A stretch of DNA of 64,000 bases from the NCBI RefSeq assembly GCF_014904705.1, contig NZ_JACZCQ010000016.1, forward strand, positions 1-64,000, given 5' to 3'. Positions within the stretch are counted from its first letter, which is position 1, and each line of letters opens with the position of its first letter. This DNA comes from Nisaea sediminum (GTDB taxonomy: Bacteria > Pseudomonadota > Alphaproteobacteria > Thalassobaculales > Thalassobaculaceae). The translations under genes were made by a program, and so were the position numbers. Shown piece after piece: positions 34,738 through 43,700 of the stretch. The notes under the pieces are model-generated. The model was not told the DNA's origin and made no database searches. It worked only from the letters and a program-made list of their open reading frames with translations.

Positions 34738-35736
34738 TCAGCTCGATTTTCGGACACTGCGCAGGCGGTCGATGGCGACCGCGATGATGATGAAAGCGCC
34801 GACGAAGCTGCCCTGCCAGAACGTGCTGATGCCGAGCAGGATCAGGCTGTTCCGGATCACTTCGATGAGCGCAGCGCCGATCACCGCCCCGAAAGCCGTC
34901 CCGCTGCCGCCGGCCAGATTGGCACCGCCGATCACAGCGGCCGCGATGACCGTCAGTTCCATACCCTGTCCGAGATTGGTCGTGACGCCCCCGAGCCATC
35001 CGACCTCCAGCACCCCGGTCAGTCCCGCCGCCAGCGCGGACACGACATAGACGGAGAGTTTCACCCGGCGGACCGGAACGCCGGTCATGGTGGCGGCTTC
35101 CTCGTTGCCCCCGATGGCGAAGACGTGACGTCCCCAGCGCGTCCAGTGGAACACGAAGCCAAGCACCAGAGCGAGAATCAGCAGGACGATGACCGGATTG
35201 GCAATACCGAACAGGGACCCTCCACCCAGCTCCAGCAACACGTCCTGATCCGGGCCGAACTGATAGATCATCTTGTTGTTCGAGAGCACCATCGCCAGGC
35301 TGCGCGCGACCGCCAGCGTCCCCAGCGTGACCACGAAAGGCGGCATGCCGACATAGGCGATGAGCAGACCGTTGACGATGCCTATGCTCGCCGCGGCGGC
35401 CAGCGCGACCGGAAATGCAATGACGAGGGGATGACCGGCCTCCATCAGACCGCCGACGACGATCCCCGCCAGCACCAGGGTCGAGCCGACCGAGAGATCG
35501 ATCCCTCCGGAGGCGATCACCGTCGTCATGCCGAGCGCGACAATCCCCACAAAAGCGAAATTGCGCGTGACGTTGAAGAGATTGCGTTCCGTCGCGAACG
35601 TGTCCGTGCTGAGTGTCAGGATCAGGCACGCAAGCACGGCCGCGACCGAGATCCAGAAGGTTTGATGGCCCGAAAGCCAGCTCAACAGACCGGCATGCTG
35701 GCGGTGCCCGATCGCCGCCTTAAGCTCGTCGCTCAT
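34738..35736 (-). CDS. Sugar ABC transporter permease (RbsC family)
   Basis: A 332-residue membrane protein with eight to ten helices and the RbsC/XylH signature GGIDLSVGSTLVLAGIVVGG, then GRHVFAIGGNEEAATMTGV, the ATPase contact loop. The start ATG 35736 was chosen because it follows a purine-rich ribosome site; an ATG at 35766 would overlap the ATPase gene. Together with the adjacent ATPase and the divergent binding protein it forms a CUT2 transporter, probably for a pentose given the xylose dehydrogenase nearby. Confidence 0.93.
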   Translation of the reverse strand: MSDELKAAIGHRQHAGLLSWLSGHQTFWISVAAVLACLILTLSTDTFATERNLFNVTRNFAFVGIVALGMTTVIASGGIDLSVGSTLVLAGIVVGGLMEAGHPLVIAFPVALAAAASIGIVNGLLIAYVGMPPFVVTLGTLAVARSLAMVLSNNKMIYQFGPDQDVLLELGGGSLFGIANPVIVLLILALVLGFVFHWTRWGRHVFAIGGNEEAATMTGVPVRRVKLSVYVVSALAAGLTGVLEVGWLGGVTTNLGQGMELTVIAAAVIGGANLAGGSGTAFGAVIGAALIEVIRNSLILLGISTFWQGSFVGAFIIIAVAIDRLRSVRKSS

Positions 35737-35755
35737 TCCGGCTCCGCCCTCCCCG

Positions 35756-36499
35756 TCACGCGGCATGTTCGATCGCCCCGGTGATCAGTCCCGTGACCTC
35801 CTCCGGCGAGGAATCAGAGGCCCGCTTGTCCGCCACCAGATGTCCGCGCCGCAGAACCACCACGCGGTCCGCGACCGCGAAGACGTCCGGCATGCGATGG
35901 CTGATGAGAATGACGGCAATCCCCTGGTCGCGCAGCCGCCGGATGAGCTCCAGAACCTCGGCCACCTGCCGCACGCTGATCGCCGCCGTGGGTTCGTCCA
36001 TCAGAACGATTTTCGGATCGGAGAGCCGGGTCCGCGCGATGGCGACCGCCTGGCGCTGGCCGCCGGACATGCGCCTGACGAGATCGTAGGGGCGGGTCTC
36101 CGATTTCAGCTCTTCGAACAGAACCGCCGCGCGGGCATACATGGTGCGGTAGTCCAGCACCCGGAACGGTCCAACGCGCCGCATCAGCTCCCGCCCAAGG
36201 AAGACGTTGGCCGCGGCGGTGAGATTGTCGCAAAGCGCGAGGTCCTGGTAGACCACCTCGACGCCCGCATCGCGCGCCGCGCGCGGATCCTGAAAATCCG
36301 CGGCGATACCGCCCACCAGCATTTCGCCCGTGCTTGGCCTGAAATTGCCGGCGATGGTCCGGACGAGCGTCGACTTGCCGGCCCCGTTATCCCCCATCAG
36401 CCCCAGGATTTCCCCGGGTTCGACGGAAAGCGAGATGTCGACCAGCGCCTGGATCGCGCCGAAACGCTTCGACACGCCCCGCAATTCCAGCACAGGCAT
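35756..36499 (-). CDS. Sugar ABC transporter ATPase, single domain (CUT2 type)
   Basis: A 247-residue ABC ATPase: Walker A GDNGAGKSTLV, signature RMSGGQRQAVAIARTRL, Walker B IVLMDEPTAAISV, H-loop VILISHRMPDVF. Most CUT2 ATPases (RbsA, XylG) carry two ATPase domains; this one has one, like FrcA, and probably works as a homodimer. A GGGAGG site precedes the ATG at 36499. It is cotranscribed with the permease and divergent from the binding-protein gene. Confidence 0.93.
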   Translation of the reverse strand: MPVLELRGVSKRFGAIQALVDISLSVEPGEILGLMGDNGAGKSTLVRTIAGNFRPSTGEMLVGGIAADFQDPRAARDAGVEVVYQDLALCDNLTAAANVFLGRELMRRVGPFRVLDYRTMYARAAVLFEELKSETRPYDLVRRMSGGQRQAVAIARTRLSDPKIVLMDEPTAAISVRQVAEVLELIRRLRDQGIAVILISHRMPDVFAVADRVVVLRRGHLVADKRASDSSPEEVTGLITGAIEHAA

Positions 36500-36609
36500 G
36501 CAGTCCTCCCTTTTTTCGCAGGCTTTCCGCCCTTGCTATTTTTTTCAATTTATCAACTTATTAAACCTCCAGCAATATCGATTTCGCCCTCATTACGTGT
36601 AAAACGCAC

Positions 36610-36655
36610 TTGACGATGCCATATTTCGCCCAAATACTTCATTTACTAAATAAAT
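36610..36655 (+). promoter_or_regulatory. Promoter and candidate ROK operator for the sugar-binding protein gene
   Basis: TTGACG (36610-36615), a 17-bp spacer and AATACT (36633-36638), with the palindrome ATTTACTAAATAAAT (36641-36655) on the predicted transcription start. A similar AT-rich element, TTTATCAACTTATTAAA (about 36548-36564), lies at the other side of the gap, near a possible promoter of the divergent ATPase gene. Paired sites fit repression of both units by the nearby ROK protein. Confidence 0.6.
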
Positions 36656-36708
36656 AAATTGCGGCACCGCCCGGTTGGTGGTGAACCGTGAATTGGGAGG
36701 AAACAGTG

Positions 36709-37701
36709 ATGAAACACATTGCAAGACTGGGCGCGTTCGCCGCCGTGCTTGCCATGGTCTCGGCTCCGGCCGGCGCCCAGGACAAGAAGGTGCTCGCGAT
36801 CGTCGTCAAGGGACTCGACAATCCGTTCTTCGAGCAGATCAATCTCGGCTGCCAGAAATGGCAGAAGGAGAACCCCTCGTCCGAATATACTTGTCTCTAT
36901 ACTGGCCCGGCCTCCAGCGCGGACGAGGCCGGCGAGGTCCAGATCGTCGACGACCTGCTGACCAAGGGCGTCGCCGCGATCGCGATCTCGCCCTCCAACG
37001 CACCGGCCATGGGCAACCTGATCAAGCGGCGCGCGCCGGACATTCCGGTGATGACGATCGACGCCGATTTCATCGATGCGGATCGGGGGCTCCGGAAAAC
37101 CTATCTCGGAACCGATAACTACCTGATGGGCGTGAAGATGGCCGAACATGCGGCCAAGCTGAAACCTTCGGGTGGCACGGTCTGCCTGCAGCTCGGCAAC
37201 GTCGCCGCGGACAACATCAATGCCCGTGCCGCCGGCTTCAGGGACACCATCGCCGGATCGAAAGGCACCGACCGGCTGACCGGCCAGGGCGGATGGACGG
37301 AGATCGACGGCTGTCCGGTCTTCACCAACGACCAGGTGGATCTCGCGAACCAGCAGATGGCCGACACCTTCACCGCGCATCCGGATCTCGACGCCTTCAT
37401 TCTGATCGGCGGCTGGGCGCAGTTCGCGCCCCAGGCCTATGCCCAGGTGACGGACCAGGTGATGGACAAGCTGAAGAGCAAGGAAATGATCATCGTCGCC
37501 GGCGATACGCTTCCGCCCCAGATGGAGGCGCTCAAGCAGGGGCGCAGCCATGTGCAGGTCGGCCAACGTCCCTTTGAAATGGGCTACCGCGCACCGACGG
37601 TCATGATCGAACTGATCGAGGGCAAGCAGGTGGCGGATCCGCTCTATACGGGCCTCGACGAATGCACCCTGGTGACCGCCGGCACCTGCCTCGCGCAGTA
37701 A
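36709..37701 (+). CDS. Sugar ABC transporter substrate-binding protein (CUT2 type)
   Basis: A 330-residue periplasmic binding protein with a signal peptide (MKHIARLGAFAAVLAMVSAP, cut after AGA-QD). The mature part opens VLAIVVKGLDNPFFEQINLG, typical of ribose/xylose/allose-binding proteins, and has the hinge segment VMTIDADFIDAD. The ATG at 36709 has GGGAGG upstream; a GTG at 36688 is in frame but lies before that site. Probably a pentose-binding protein, from the adjacent xylose dehydrogenase. Confidence 0.92.
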   Translation: MKHIARLGAFAAVLAMVSAPAGAQDKKVLAIVVKGLDNPFFEQINLGCQKWQKENPSSEYTCLYTGPASSADEAGEVQIVDDLLTKGVAAIAISPSNAPAMGNLIKRRAPDIPVMTIDADFIDADRGLRKTYLGTDNYLMGVKMAEHAAKLKPSGGTVCLQLGNVAADNINARAAGFRDTIAGSKGTDRLTGQGGWTEIDGCPVFTNDQVDLANQQMADTFTAHPDLDAFILIGGWAQFAPQAYAQVTDQVMDKLKSKEMIIVAGDTLPPQMEALKQGRSHVQVGQRPFEMGYRAPTVMIELIEGKQVADPLYTGLDECTLVTAGTCLAQ

Positions 37702-37716
37702 CCGGTTCGGTACCGG

Positions 37717-37759
37717 CCCCGGAGCAAGCTTACGGGTCCCGCTCCGGGGTCCCTTTTTT
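37717..37759 (+). terminator. Rho-independent terminator behind the sugar-binding protein gene
   Basis: CCCCGGAGC and GCTCCGGGG form a perfect 9-bp stem around a 15-base loop, followed by TCCC and six T. It would end the binding-protein transcript before the ROK gene. Confidence 0.85.
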
Positions 37760-37792
37760 CCGGAAGATCGAACGAACGCACGAAGGCGACAG

Positions 37793-39088
37793 ATGGACTC
37801 CCTCTCCCCTCCCACTCCCGATATGCTTGGCGGCATCGCCCCCCGGGGCAGTTCCCGAGGAGCGACAGGACCTTACGTGGTGGAGAGAGACAACAACAGG
37901 ACGCGCGTGCTGAGGCTCCTGCGCCGGCATGGCGCAATGCCGCGGGTCGAGCTCGGACGCCGCACCGGCCTCAGCCCCGGCGCCATATCCACCATCACTT
38001 CGGATCTGATCTCCGACGGCATTCTGAGGGAAGCGGCGGAAGAGACCGCAATGGCCAGCGCCCGAGGGCGGCCGCCCGTCAATCTCGTCTTCAATCCGGA
38101 TTACGCCTGCGTTGCCGCCGCCTCCATGCGCATGGGCGTGATCGACGCCGTCATCGCCGACTTCCAGGGCAACATCCTGGCGCGCGAGATGGTCCCCTGC
38201 ACCACCCGGGATCTCAGGGGCGAAGACATCGCCGGTGTTTGCGCGGCGGCGATCGAAACCGTCGCCGCCCGCGTTCCCGGCGCCCGCCCGGCCACTCTGG
38301 GCATGGCGGTCCAGGGCATCGTCGATCCCGTCGCGGGCCGGCAGCTCTGGAGCCCGATCCTGAACATCCGCGACATCGATGTCGTGACACCGCTGGTCAA
38401 ACGCCTGCAGATTCCGGTGGTGATCGAGAATGACAGCGCCGCCACCGCGCTCGCCGTCGCCGGCAGCGACGGCCGCCTGCAAGAAGGTCTCGCCGCCGTG
38501 CTCATGATCGGACACGGCGTCGGCATGGGCCTGCTGCAGGACGGCGGCCCGTTCCCGGGCACGCATGGCTTTTCCTCCGAGATCGGCCATGTCAGACGAC
38601 AGCCCGCGGGAGCCCAGTGCCGCTGCGGCCAGCGAGGCTGCATCGAGGCCTATCTCGCCGATTATGCGCTCTACCGGGATGCGCGATCGCTTACGAACCT
38701 GCCCATCACCAGCAACCAGCAGCCGAGCGAGGAACAGATGGAATCCCTCGTCCGCCGGGCCGAGGACGGCGACGCCATGCTGCAGCGCCTGTTCGACGAG
38801 GCCGGAACCAGCCTGGCCGACGCGGTTCGCGTCGTCGCCTCGGTTCTGGCGCCGCACCGGATCGCGATCGCCGGCTCAGGCATGCGGGGCTTCCACTTGA
38901 TGAAGAAAGCCTTCGAGGCGGGACTCTCGGACTCCTTCGATCCGTCCTACGACCCGCTTTCCAGGATCGTGATCGCGGACGGCGGCGCCCAGCGGATCGT
39001 CGAGGGCATGGTCCAGCTTGCCTTGCAGCGTCTCGACACGGAGCTCGCAAATGCCGGAACCACGCAATCCTCCCTCCAGGCCGTTTGA
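37793..39088 (+). CDS. ROK family transcriptional regulator (XylR/NagC type)
   Basis: A 431-residue ROK repressor: N-terminal HTH (GAMPRVELGRRTGLSPGAIS), then a sugar-kinase-like fold with the zinc motif CRCGQRGCIEAY (CxCGxxGCxE) and GTHGFSSEIGH. The kinase-type ATP site is not conserved, as usual in regulators. It lies between the sugar-binding-protein gene and the xylose dehydrogenase gene, so it probably represses both transporter units and the dehydrogenase until the sugar is bound. Confidence 0.92.
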   Translation: MDSLSPPTPDMLGGIAPRGSSRGATGPYVVERDNNRTRVLRLLRRHGAMPRVELGRRTGLSPGAISTITSDLISDGILREAAEETAMASARGRPPVNLVFNPDYACVAAASMRMGVIDAVIADFQGNILAREMVPCTTRDLRGEDIAGVCAAAIETVAARVPGARPATLGMAVQGIVDPVAGRQLWSPILNIRDIDVVTPLVKRLQIPVVIENDSAATALAVAGSDGRLQEGLAAVLMIGHGVGMGLLQDGGPFPGTHGFSSEIGHVRRQPAGAQCRCGQRGCIEAYLADYALYRDARSLTNLPITSNQQPSEEQMESLVRRAEDGDAMLQRLFDEAGTSLADAVRVVASVLAPHRIAIAGSGMRGFHLMKKAFEAGLSDSFDPSYDPLSRIVIADGGAQRIVEGMVQLALQRLDTELANAGTTQSSLQAV

Positions 39089-39135
39089 CCTCTTTCACAC
39101 CGACTGTCCGACTGACTGATAAGGAACCAATCACT

Positions 39136-39903
39136 ATGCAAGACGAGATCGCTACCTATCCAAGCCTCGCCGGACGCAGCGTGCTGGTCACCGGAGGCGG
39201 ATCCGGGATCGGCGCCGAAATCGTGCGCCAGTTCGCCCGGCAGGGATCGAAGGTCGCCTTCATCGACATCGACCGCGATGCCTCGACCGCCCTCGTCGAC
39301 GAGATTACCGCGGCGGGCCGGTTGGCGGCCTTCCATGAATGTGACCTGAAGGATATCGGCGCGCTCCGCCGGACCGTCGCCGGGATCGAGCAGGAACAGG
39401 GCGCGGTCACCATCCTGATCAACAATGCCGCGAACGATGAGCGCCATGACATGTTCGAGGTGACCCCCGAATATTGGGACGAGCGCTATGCCGTGAACCT
39501 GCGCCACCAGTTTTTCGCCGCACAGGCCGTCGCGCCGGGCATGAAGGCGGCGGGCGGCGGCGCGATCGTCAATATGGGCTCGATCTCCTGGATGGTCGGC
39601 CAGGGCGGCATGCCGGCTTACACATCCGCAAAGGCCGCGATCCTCGGCCTCACGCGCTCCCTCGCCCGTGATCTCGGCCCAGACAATATCCGCTCGGTCT
39701 GCGTCGTCCCCGGCTGGATCATGACCCAGCGCCAGATCGACAAGTGGCTGACCCCGGAAGCCGAGGCCGACCTGATGAAATCGCAATGCCTGAAACGCAA
39801 ACTGACGCCGCTCGACGTCGCGCGCACGGTCCTGTTCTACGCCTCTGAGGAAGCCCGCGGCTGCACGGGCCAGGCCTATATCGTGGATGCCGGCTGGCGC
39901 TAG
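39136..39903 (+). CDS. xylB: D-xylose 1-dehydrogenase, SDR family (XylB-like)
   Basis: A 255-residue SDR that resembles Caulobacter D-xylose dehydrogenase XylB from end to end: YPSLAGRSVLVTGGGSGIG at the N-terminus, NLRHQFFAAQAVAPGMK, GGGAIVNMGSISW with the catalytic Ser, YTSAK, and C-terminal CTGQAYIVDAGWR. XylB oxidises D-xylose (also L-arabinose, less well) to the lactone with NAD, the first step of the oxidative Weimberg/Dahms routes. Later enzymes of that route are not in the window. It is 47 bp behind the ROK gene and in the same direction. Confidence 0.88.
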   Translation: MQDEIATYPSLAGRSVLVTGGGSGIGAEIVRQFARQGSKVAFIDIDRDASTALVDEITAAGRLAAFHECDLKDIGALRRTVAGIEQEQGAVTILINNAANDERHDMFEVTPEYWDERYAVNLRHQFFAAQAVAPGMKAAGGGAIVNMGSISWMVGQGGMPAYTSAKAAILGLTRSLARDLGPDNIRSVCVVPGWIMTQRQIDKWLTPEAEADLMKSQCLKRKLTPLDVARTVLFYASEEARGCTGQAYIVDAGWR

Positions 39904-39930
39904 GGGCGCCGACCGTTTCCGGACGCAGAA

Positions 39931-39961
39931 AAGGCCTTAGCGAGTTTTGCGCTAAGGCCTT
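39931..39961. terminator. Bidirectional hairpin terminator
   Basis: AAGGCCTTAGCG and its exact complement form a 12-bp stem with a seven-base loop. On the minus strand it is followed by TTTTC, so it can serve as terminator of the tRNA-like fragment; on the plus strand it lies behind xylB. Confidence 0.8.
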
Positions 39962-39968
39962 GGAATGC

Positions 39969-40019
<51 letters not shown>

Positions 40020-40094
40020 TTTTTGTTTGGCAGAGAATCTAGCCTTTTGACCCTATCCCTCTGGAAATAAAGTAACTTTCAGGTCAAATATTCT
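40020..40094. other. Non-coding AT-richer stretch beside the tRNA fragment
   Basis: About 75 bp of lower GC than the flanking chromosome, with no frame, hairpin or repeat that I recognise. It is where the missing 5' half of the tRNA should be. Confidence 0.4.
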
Positions 40095-40591
40095 TCACAG
40101 TTCTCGCGTGTTCTCGGCAGCACTGGCGCAAGAATGGCACACAGCGCCAATTCCGATCTCTTCGGAAAGCGCCCGCAGATATGTCACCCTGCCACTCTCC
40201 TGGCCACGGAGCGCGCTGATCACACCGACCTCGGTTCCGGATCGGAGTGCGTAGCGGAGCTTACGCAGGCTTTCCATCGGGGGGTCGGAATGCCGACGAT
40301 GTTCGAGTCAACCTTCTTCAGGAGGTCCTTAGGGGTTCGCGTTATCTCGTCCTCGACCATGACCGCGATCAAATGAGCCTGGGCGATGTCGAGATCAGCC
40401 GTACGAGCGAGGTTCGCCGGAATGCCGACGCCGAGCAGTGCGGGATATGTCTGAAACGCTACGCTTCCAACAACGACGGCCCGCATGCGAAACACACCGG
40501 CATCCGAGAACGCGACCAGGACAGTTCCTGTCAGTCGGTCGGGAGCCGAAAGGCGTGCGCCGCGAAGGGATCGAACGAGATCACGGCGCAA
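40095..40591 (-). pseudogene. Decayed nucleotidyltransferase-fold gene (NTP_transf_8 / GSU2403 family)
   Basis: The minus frame from 40591 to 40220 encodes a recognisable core: RLTGTVLVAFSDAGVFRMRA, VVVGSVAFQTYPALLGVGIP and DLDIAQAHLIAVMVEDEI. This matches the GSU2403-type nucleotidyltransferase family, whose members have over 300 residues. The likeness ends near KKVDSNIVGIP and appears to go on in another frame (40277-40095, with GTEVGVISALRGQESGRVTYL), so there is at least one frameshift. No proper start is visible and the N-terminal third is missing. Probably a dead accessory gene of the integrated element. Confidence 0.65.
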
Positions 40592-40732
40592 GACCGAATG
40601 TCAGAGTAATATTCGAGCCGATTTCACCCAATTTTATCCATCTGCAACTGCGAGGATCAGATGCTGGTTTGATCTGATCCTCGCACTGTTCAGGTACGAC
40701 CAAGGCGCTCCGCTGGGCATTGTTTCCAGCGA
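40592..40732. other. Spacer between the pseudogene and the RTX gene
   Basis: 141 bp without a gene; it holds the hairpin that probably ends the RTX transcript. Confidence 0.5.
40650..40684 (-). terminator. Hairpin terminator of the RTX operon
   Basis: GCGAGGATCAGAT and ATCTGATCCTCGC form a perfect 13-bp stem with a nine-base loop, 49 bp behind the RTX stop codon. There is no long T-run on the minus strand. Confidence 0.75.
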
Positions 40733-43700
40733 TCAGGCAGCCACGCCGAGGTCCGTTTCATCCGTGTCTTCGACAATCACAGGTACTTCCGGGACAGCGT
40801 CGACGCTGTTCTCGCTGTCCGCAGGGGTGATGTCGAAGACGGACATCGCGTCAGTCATCTGCCCGGCGATCTCGGCGAATTCCGCGTCATCCTCCGAACT
40901 CTGATCCGCGCTATCGTCCGAATTCTCTTCGCCGGTTTCCGTCAGGAAGCTTGCCGGTTCGATTTCCTCGAGAGCTCCATCCTCCTCCGCATTCTCCGTG
41001 CCCTCCTCTTCAATGTCAGGATCGGCGTCGGCCGCCCCCTCGGCGTCCTCGTCGAAGATCTCCCCGGCGCCGACCTCGCCGTCTTCCTGTTCCTGCGCAA
41101 GTTCCGCGGCTTCCTCGCTGCCTGCTTCGAACGCGAAGCGGACATCGGCGGCCGTTCCGGTCTCGCCGGAGGAATTCGTATAGGTCCCGACAGTCTCGAT
41201 CGTATTACCGTCGACTTCACCCCCGAGCGCCTCGGTCGCGAGAGAAATCTCAACGATGCCCGCGTCCTCAAGCGACCGGAGTTCCCCGTCCTCGCTCTGA
41301 CCGTTCTCGTTGATATCCCGCCAGAGGAGCAGCTGGGCGAATTCCGCGTCGTCCCGATTGATCGCTGCATCGCCGTTTTCGTCCAGCGTGGCGAGAGCCG
41401 TGAAGCCGGTCGAGGCCTCGTCGGGCGCGAAATACTCGGAGAACAGCTCCGAGAGATTGTTGATGATCCCGTCCCCGTTGCGGTCAATGGCGAGCAGAGC
41501 GTCGTCCCCGGAAACCCATCCGGTCCGCTCTGCCGTGCCGTCGACATTCATGTCGAAATAGGCCGCGCTCTCGGAAAGAGAGATCAGCTCAATACCGTCA
41601 CCGTCGAGATCGAGCACGAGCGGGTCTACGGTGTTGATCGCGGTTTCGAGCTCTGAGTAGGTAAAGGTCTGGTCTGTGAAAACGATGGTCTCAACATCGT
41701 TCACGACCTCCACCACGTTGCCGGAGTTGAAATCCAAGGTCAGAGACGAAGCGCCTGCCGCCTTTGAGACTGCCGAACCATAGGCATGGTCAATATAGAC
41801 CGTATCCGAGCCGGCACCGCCATAGACCGTGTCGAGACCGTCGGCATGGATCAGGTCGTTCCCCGAACCGCCGTCGATCAGATCCGCTCCGGCGCCGCCA
41901 TAAATCGTGTCGTCATCCTCCTGACCGGACAGGATGTCGTCGCCCTCGCCGCCATAGATCAGGTCGTTCCCCGCCCAGCCGCTCAGCGTGTCGTTGCCCG
42001 AACCGCCGTAGAGCGTGTCCGAACCGCCCTCGCCCCACACAGAGTCGTTCCCAGACCCGCCGTAAGCGACATCGTCCCCGGCACCGAGAGCCACCGCGTC
42101 ATTGCCGCTCCCAAGCGCAAACACATCCGACGCAGCGCTCCCGTAAACCGTATCCCCGGCCGACGTCCCGGTAGTCACAGACGTCCCGTCCTCGAGCTGC
42201 ACCACTTCGATATCGTGGAACCGCGACAGGTCAGACGCGTCCGACGTCACAACCGTGTCCTGGCCATCGCCGCCATAGACCACGTCCAGACCGTCATCGT
42301 AGATCACATCGTCGCCAGACCCGCCACTGACCGTGTCCACACCAGCGCCGCCATAGAGCGTGTCGTTGCCGTGGAAGCCGCCCAGCCAGTCGTTTCCGTC
42401 GCCGCCGGACACTGTGTCGCCGAGATCGCTGCCCCAGACCGTGTCCGCGCCGTCCCCGCCGTCAACAAGGTTCTGGCCGCCAGCGCCGCCAGCGACATAA
42501 TCGTCACCGGCCCCGCCATAAAGCGTATCCGCCCCCGCCGCACTCGAGATCCAGTCGTTACCGGTACCGCCATGGATCAGGTCGTTGCCGACACCGCCGA
42601 TCAGGCTGTCCGCACCATCCGTGCCGAACTGAACAACCGTACCATCCTCGAGACGCACTTCTTCCACGTCATGGTAACGCGTCAGATCCGTGCCCGCGGT
42701 CATCTCGGACAAGATCACCGTGTCCTGCCCATCACCGCCATAGACCACATCAAGACCGTCGTCGTAGATCACGTCGTCACCCGCGCCCGCGGACACGATG
42801 TCCGACCCCGCGCCGCCGTCCAGCGTGTCGTTGCCGGAACCGGCGCCATCGATCTGGTAAGCACCGTGGTCACCATAGAGCGTATCGGACCCCGCACCGC
42901 CGGACACCTCGTCCGAACCATGCTCGCCCACCACGATGTCATCGCCGTCGCCGCCTTCCAGATGGTCGTCGTTCAGGCCGCCATGCACGAAGTCGTTACC
43001 CGAACCCCCGCTCAGGCTGTCGTTCTCGTAACCGCCGTAAAGCGCATCGTCTCCCGCGCCGCCTTCCATCACATCGGCGCCCGTCGCTCCGCCCGCCAGG
43101 TAGTCGTCTCCATCGCCGCCGTAAAGCGTATCCGAACCGTCCAGACCGTTGATGCTGTCGTTGCCGGAACCGCCCTGGATCAGGTCTCCGCCGGAGCTGC
43201 CGTCGAGCAGGTCCGCTCCAGACGTCCCAGTCTGCACGACCGTACCGTCCTCAAGGCGAACCTCCTCCACGTCATGGAACCGCGACAGATCGGAGATATC
43301 CGACGTAACGACCGTGTCCTGACCATCGCCGCCATAGACAACGTCCAGGCCGTCGTCATGGATCACGTCGTTCCCGGCGCCGCCAGAGATCGTATCCGAT
43401 CCCGACCCGCCATAGATCGTGTCGTCCCCGTCCAGACCGTTGATGCTGTCGTCACCCGCACCGCCATCGATCAGATCTCCGGCGGAGCCGCCGTCGAGCA
43501 GGTCCGCTCCAGACGTCCCAGTCTGCACGACCGTACCGTCCTCAAGGCGAACCTCCTCCACATCGTGGAACCGCGACAGATCACCGATCTCAGATGTCAC
43601 AACCGTATCCGAGCCGGCACCGCCATAGACCGTGTCGAGACCGTCGGCATGGATCAGGTCGTTCCCCGAACCGCCGTCGATCAGATCCGCTCCGGCGCCG

